8,607 nucleotides of DNA. Origin: an uncultured Veillonella sp. Lineage in GTDB: Bacteria > Bacillota > Negativicutes > Veillonellales > Veillonellaceae. Shown here one piece after another: positions 6,654 to 8,607 of this stretch. A program made the translations under genes and the position numbers. The stretch's first letter is position 1. The number at the start of each line of letters is the position of its first letter. Under the pieces are notes generated by a model. The model saw nothing but the letters and a program-made list of their open reading frames with translations. It searched no databases and had not been told where the DNA came from. Location: NCBI GenBank assembly GCA_915066865.1, contig CAJZEE010000081.1, positions 1 through 8,607 of the forward strand. The letters are read 5' to 3'.

Positions 6654-6659
6654 GAAAGG
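6654..6659 (+). promoter_or_regulatory. Ribosome binding site deciding the methyltransferase start
   Basis: GAAAGG, 6 nt before the ATG at 6666. The in-frame TTG at 6645 lies upstream of this site, so the longer reading is disfavoured. Confidence 0.75.
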
Positions 6660-6665
6660 TCCATA

Positions 6666-7412
6666 ATGAATACTAAAGAATTTAAAACGTATGCAGATAA
6701 AGAGAAATTTGTACAAGGCGTTTTTTCTAATATTGCAAAAAACTATGACTTAATGAATACGGTGTTAAGCTTTGGACAAGATTATTTTTGGCGTAAATTC
6801 TCTGTAAAAGCGATGAATATCGGTCCTCACCAATATGTACTTGATGTGGCATGTGGCACTTGTGTATTTACGAAGGAAGCATTACGTCAAGAGCCCACTT
6901 TGAAGGTAGAGGCATTAGACTTTAATAGTGAAATGCTAAATCAAGGTCGTGTTCGTATTGAGGCTGCTGGTTTACTTAATCAAGTAAATTTAGTACAAGG
7001 TGATGCCATGGCCTTACCATATGAGGATAATACATTTGATGCTGCAATGAGTGGCTTTGCAATGCGAAATGTTCCAGATATTAAGCAGGTATTGTCTGAA
7101 ATGCAACGCGTGGTAAAACCAGGGGGGAAGGTTGTGGTGTTAGAACTTGCAAAACCAAGTATGTTTGGGTTTAAACAGTTATATAACTTCTATTTTTCAT
7201 ATATATTGCCTATTATAGGAAAATTGAGCAAAGATAACTCTTCCTATGCATGGCTTCCAGAATCTTTACGTAGATACCCGCATCAAAGTGAGATTTTAGA
7301 AATCTGGAAATCTCTTGGATATGAAAATGCCACCTATCATGAATTGACAGGCGGCATTGTAGCTGTACACGAAGGTGTGGTACCGGAAAATTCTATTGTA
7401 GATAATAAGTGA
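6666..7412 (+). CDS. menG: UbiE/MenG demethylmenaquinone C-methyltransferase
   Basis: SAM-dependent C-methylation of demethylmenaquinone, the last step of menaquinone synthesis; in an anaerobic Firmicute menaquinone is the likely product (inference). It is 248 aa, a normal length. Family marks are VFSNIAKNYDLMNTVLSFG (residues 19-37), the substrate-site signature with D where the usual pattern has H, and W42. Motif I is VLDVACGTC (58-66), post-I is ALDFNSEML, and the motif II region is LPYEDNTFDAAMSGFAMRNV. It continues with RVVKPGGKVVVLELAKP, YAWLPESLRRYP and a C-terminal TGGIVAVHEG. Motif I is unusual: the typical GTGD reads GTCV, so the third Gly is Cys66 and the next residue is Val. B. 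subtilis MenG has Ala at that Gly position, so it tolerates change, but losing the following acidic residue as well is odd. It is a single gene, with its 3' end overlapping the convergent SIMPL gene by 20 bp. Confidence 0.9.
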   Translation: MNTKEFKTYADKEKFVQGVFSNIAKNYDLMNTVLSFGQDYFWRKFSVKAMNIGPHQYVLDVACGTCVFTKEALRQEPTLKVEALDFNSEMLNQGRVRIEAAGLLNQVNLVQGDAMALPYEDNTFDAAMSGFAMRNVPDIKQVLSEMQRVVKPGGKVVVLELAKPSMFGFKQLYNFYFSYILPIIGKLSKDNSSYAWLPESLRRYPHQSEILEIWKSLGYENATYHELTGGIVAVHEGVVPENSIVDNK

Positions 7413-8124
7413 TGTTAGCGTCTTGTGAAACTATTAAAGAGCCTTTTTCTACAGGCGTAGTAGTTTCGAGAGCTGCTTTTAGCATTACTGGGTTACGATA
7501 GTAACCAGAGTCCATTGTGCTAGTTTCAGTTGTGCTAATGGAAACAGTTTTTACTGGTCCCAATGTACGACCGAGGGCAGCTGCGATAACTTCTGCTTTA
7601 TGGCGACCGTTTTGAATCGCTTCTGTAGTTAAAGAATCAGATAATTGTTGAGACACATCATTTTGGAATGAAAGGTTGTTGATGTCGTTAGCACCAGCGC
7701 TAACAGCGGCATCGACAACCTTTCCTACGTTATCAAGGTTATTGATCTTAACTGTTACATGATTTGATACATTGTAACCTGTATTGATGCGTTTGCCGTC
7801 TTGATAGTCGCTCGTTGGATTGATGGAAATGCTAGATGTATAGATGTCTTTTTTTGCAACACCTAAGTTAGCTAATTGACTAATTAAATTACTCATAATA
7901 CGATCATTATTAGATTTTGCAGCATTGATATTGGTATTTTGGCTTGTAATACCAAGTGTTAAAATCGCATAGTTAGGTGCTACAGATCGAGACGCTTGAC
8001 CAGTAATATTAATTTCTGAAGTATCAAATGTGCCCTGTGGTGCAGCTAATGTGGTAGTTCCCATAGTAGCACATATAGCAGCTATAGCTACAGCTTTTGA
8101 TAATAAATGTTTTGATAGTTTCAT
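7393..8124 (-). CDS. Exported SIMPL-domain (DUF541) protein
   Basis: Secreted or periplasmic protein of 243 aa. A signal peptide is clear: MKLSKHLLSK, then a hydrophobic core at 11-21, with cleavage near residues 26-29 (TLAA). The SIMPL domain fills the rest: EINITGQASRSVAPNYAILTLGI, a long helix (NNDRIMSNLISQLANLGV), KKDIYTSSISINPTSDY, GYNVSNHVTVKINNLDNVGKVVDAAVSAGAN, and the helix RHKAEVIAAALGRTLGPVKTVS. Family members include E. coli YggE, linked to reduced oxidative stress, and mouse SIMPL; the biochemical function of the family is not established. The ATG at 8124 has AAGGAG at 7 nt. An in-frame TTG at 8130 is only 1 nt from that site and is rejected. It has its own promoter. The stop at 7393-7395 lies inside the convergent menG coding region, so any terminator must lie within menG. 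Confidence 0.92.
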   Translation of the reverse strand: MKLSKHLLSKAVAIAAICATMGTTTLAAPQGTFDTSEINITGQASRSVAPNYAILTLGITSQNTNINAAKSNNDRIMSNLISQLANLGVAKKDIYTSSISINPTSDYQDGKRINTGYNVSNHVTVKINNLDNVGKVVDAAVSAGANDINNLSFQNDVSQQLSDSLTTEAIQNGRHKAEVIAAALGRTLGPVKTVSISTTETSTMDSGYYRNPVMLKAALETTTPVEKGSLIVSQDANITYYLQ

Positions 8125-8131
8125 ACTCAAT

Positions 8132-8137
8132 CTCCTT
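8132..8137 (-). promoter_or_regulatory. Ribosome binding site deciding the SIMPL gene start
   Basis: AAGGAG on the - strand, 7 nt before the ATG at 8124 and only 1 nt before the alternative TTG at 8130. The spacing selects the ATG. Confidence 0.85.
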
Positions 8138-8215
8138 ACAATAATGTAATATTCATATTGGTAAACGCTAATAAAAGAAAACTAATTTGTGCTGGAAGTT
8201 CTTTATTACAGCTAC

Positions 8216-8244
8216 ATTGTACATAATTAATTGTGTAAAATCAA
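8216..8244 (-). promoter_or_regulatory. Promoter of the SIMPL gene
   Basis: On the - strand, TTGATT (8244-8239), a 17-bp spacer, and TACAAT (8221-8216). The predicted start near 8209 gives a leader of about 85 nt. TAATTG/CAATTA half-sites form a short inverted repeat over the -35. Confidence 0.7.
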
Positions 8245-8307
8245 TTATTAGGTTTATGATTAAAAATGAAAATAAAATGAAGATTTTGTAAAATTGAGAA
8301 TTGGGGG

Positions 8308-8336
8308 TTGCGATTATATTTTCATTGTACTATAAT
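8308..8336 (+). promoter_or_regulatory. rRNA operon promoter P1
   Basis: TTGCGA (8308-8313), a 17-bp spacer, and perfect TATAAT (8331-8336). An A/T-rich tract (about 8258-8300) precedes it and could act as an UP element. It drives the leader that ends at the 16S gene beyond the window. Predicted start is near 8343. Confidence 0.88.
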
Positions 8337-8343
8337 ATGCATA

Positions 8344-8367
8344 CAGTCGTTTGAGCGGCTGTTTCTT
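8344..8367 (+). other. Terminator-like hairpin at the start of the P1 transcript
   Basis: CAGTCG (8344-8349) pairs with CGGCTG (8356-8361) through five Watson-Crick pairs and one G-U, with a 6-nt loop. It is followed by TTTCTT (8362-8367). It would form within the first 20 nt of the P1 RNA. A second perfect 6-bp hairpin, AGTGTA/TACACT with a GCAA tetraloop (GNRA class), follows at 8372-8387. Confidence 0.55.
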
Positions 8368-8399
8368 AATGAGTGTAGCAATACACTTAGAGGTTTAAA

Positions 8400-8432
8400 A
8401 TGAACTTCAAAAAAGATTATAAAATGTGTTGA
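8400..8432 (+). CDS. Possible 10-codon leader ORF between rrn P1 and P2
   Basis: An ATG at 8400 has AGAGG (8389-8393) 6 nt upstream. It encodes MNFKKDYKMC and stops at the TGA 8430-8432, which lies inside the -35 of promoter P2. Only P1 transcripts could carry it. Such short ORFs arise easily by chance in AT-rich sequence, so this is listed as a possibility only. No function is proposed. Confidence 0.2.
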   Translation: MNFKKDYKMC

Positions 8433-8461
8433 CATGAAAGTGGTCATAATGTTATTATAAT
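8429..8461 (+). promoter_or_regulatory. rRNA operon promoter P2
   Basis: Consensus -35 TTGACA (8429-8434) with TATTAT at 8453-8458 (18-bp spacer). An overlapping TATAAT at 8456-8461 has a perfect hexamer but a 21-bp spacer. Tandem P1/P2 promoters are usual for Firmicutes rrn operons. Confidence 0.75.
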
Positions 8462-8514
8462 CAAGTCGTCAATTACGACAGTACTTAATAATGAAGTAGT
8501 GCAAATTGATAACA

Positions 8515-8533
8515 GATCTTTGAAAACTGAACA
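8515..8533 (+). promoter_or_regulatory. boxA-like antitermination element of the rrn leader
   Basis: GATCTTTGAAAACTGAACA resembles the Gram-positive rrn boxA string (TTCTTTGAAAACT). BoxA RNA is the NusB/NusE binding site that lets untranslated rRNA transcripts escape termination. Position, after P2 and before 16S, fits. Confidence 0.75.
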
Positions 8534-8544
8534 ATGATAGGTAA

Positions 8545-8560
8545 TCAATCATATGATTGA
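8545..8560 (+). repeat. Perfect 16-bp palindrome in the rrn leader
   Basis: TCAATCAT followed by ATGATTGA, an exact palindrome between boxA and the terminal hairpin. In RNA it could form a short hairpin (UCAAUC stem, AUAU loop) or pair intermolecularly. Confidence 0.7.
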
Positions 8561-8577
8561 ACATATGCCAGAGTGCG

Positions 8578-8598
8578 GGTTTTGACAAAGTCAAAACC
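8578..8598 (+). other. Perfect hairpin just before the 16S gene
   Basis: GGTTTTGAC (8578-8586), loop AAA, GTCAAAACC (8590-8598): nine uninterrupted pairs. No U tract follows within the window. It probably belongs to the pre-16S folding or processing region rather than being a terminator. Confidence 0.7.
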
Positions 8599-8607
8599 AA
8601 CCATAAT

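Larger units (their letters stand above)
8462..8607 (+). other. rRNA operon leader (pre-16S), 3' end outside window
   Basis: Transcribed spacer ahead of the 16S rRNA gene, whose mature start is not reached. It contains, in order: hairpin GTCGT/ACGAC (8465-8479); hairpin TACTT/AAGTA (8482-8498); a boxA-like element (8515-8533); a perfect 16-bp palindrome (8545-8560); and a perfect 9-bp hairpin with an AAA loop (8578-8598). The identification rests on the conserved CTTTGAAAACTGAACAA string found before 16S in many Firmicutes, together with the tandem strong promoters and the lack of any ORF. Confidence 0.85.

Noticed and set aside
7427..7467. Inverted repeat GAAACTA/TAGTTTC just past the menG stop as a possible terminator
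   Set aside because: It lies inside the SIMPL coding region, has a 27-nt loop and no U tract, so it is not a convincing terminator.
8578..8598. Perfect hairpin near the window end as a transcription terminator
   Set aside because: No U tract follows, and it sits inside an rRNA leader just before 16S, where termination would silence the operon.

Overview
The window looks like a stretch of chromosome from an anaerobic diderm Firmicute of the Negativicutes, most likely a Veillonella or close relative. The evidence is a mix of traits. It has an AT-rich genome, strong AGGAGG-type ribosome binding sites, a Firmicutes-style rRNA leader containing TTTGAAAACTGAACAA, and also an outer-membrane protein of the OmpA family. 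The genus call is inference from these traits and general protein character; no database search was possible.

Layout. Positions 1-1013 hold the 3' part of an OmpA-family gene, cut at its 5' end by the window edge and closed by a strong hairpin (1045-1109). Next on the + strand come an AI-2E/UPF0118-family permease (1240-2361) and a secreted protein with two PepSY-like repeats (2489-3145), closed by a strong terminator (3169-3203). On the - strand are a mycothione-reductase/dihydrolipoamide-dehydrogenase-like flavoprotein (4852-3335) and, upstream of it, the Na+/serine-threonine symporter SstT (6319-5099). Each has its own promoter and terminator. A 346-bp divergent intergenic region separates sstT from a + strand UbiE/MenG quinone methyltransferase (6666-7412). 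That gene converges on and overlaps by 20 bp a - strand exported SIMPL (DUF541) protein (8124-7393). From about 8300 to the end lie tandem promoters, boxA and leader hairpins of a ribosomal RNA operon whose 16S gene should begin just beyond the window.

Most of the window is ordinary housekeeping and envelope sequence organised as single-gene units, and I see no mobile element, CRISPR array, tRNA or defence system. The points most worth following are: (1) the flavoprotein, which keeps a disulfide-reductase active site but resembles mycothione reductase rather than classical Lpd, and has a close match to a Fur/PerR-type operator over its predicted transcription start; (2) a degenerate SAM-binding motif I in the quinone methyltransferase; (3) the convergent overlap of menG with the SIMPL gene, leaving no room for a terminator; and (4) an rRNA leader with a terminator-like hairpin right after P1, a possible 10-codon ORF between P1 and P2, and several perfect hairpins before 16S.
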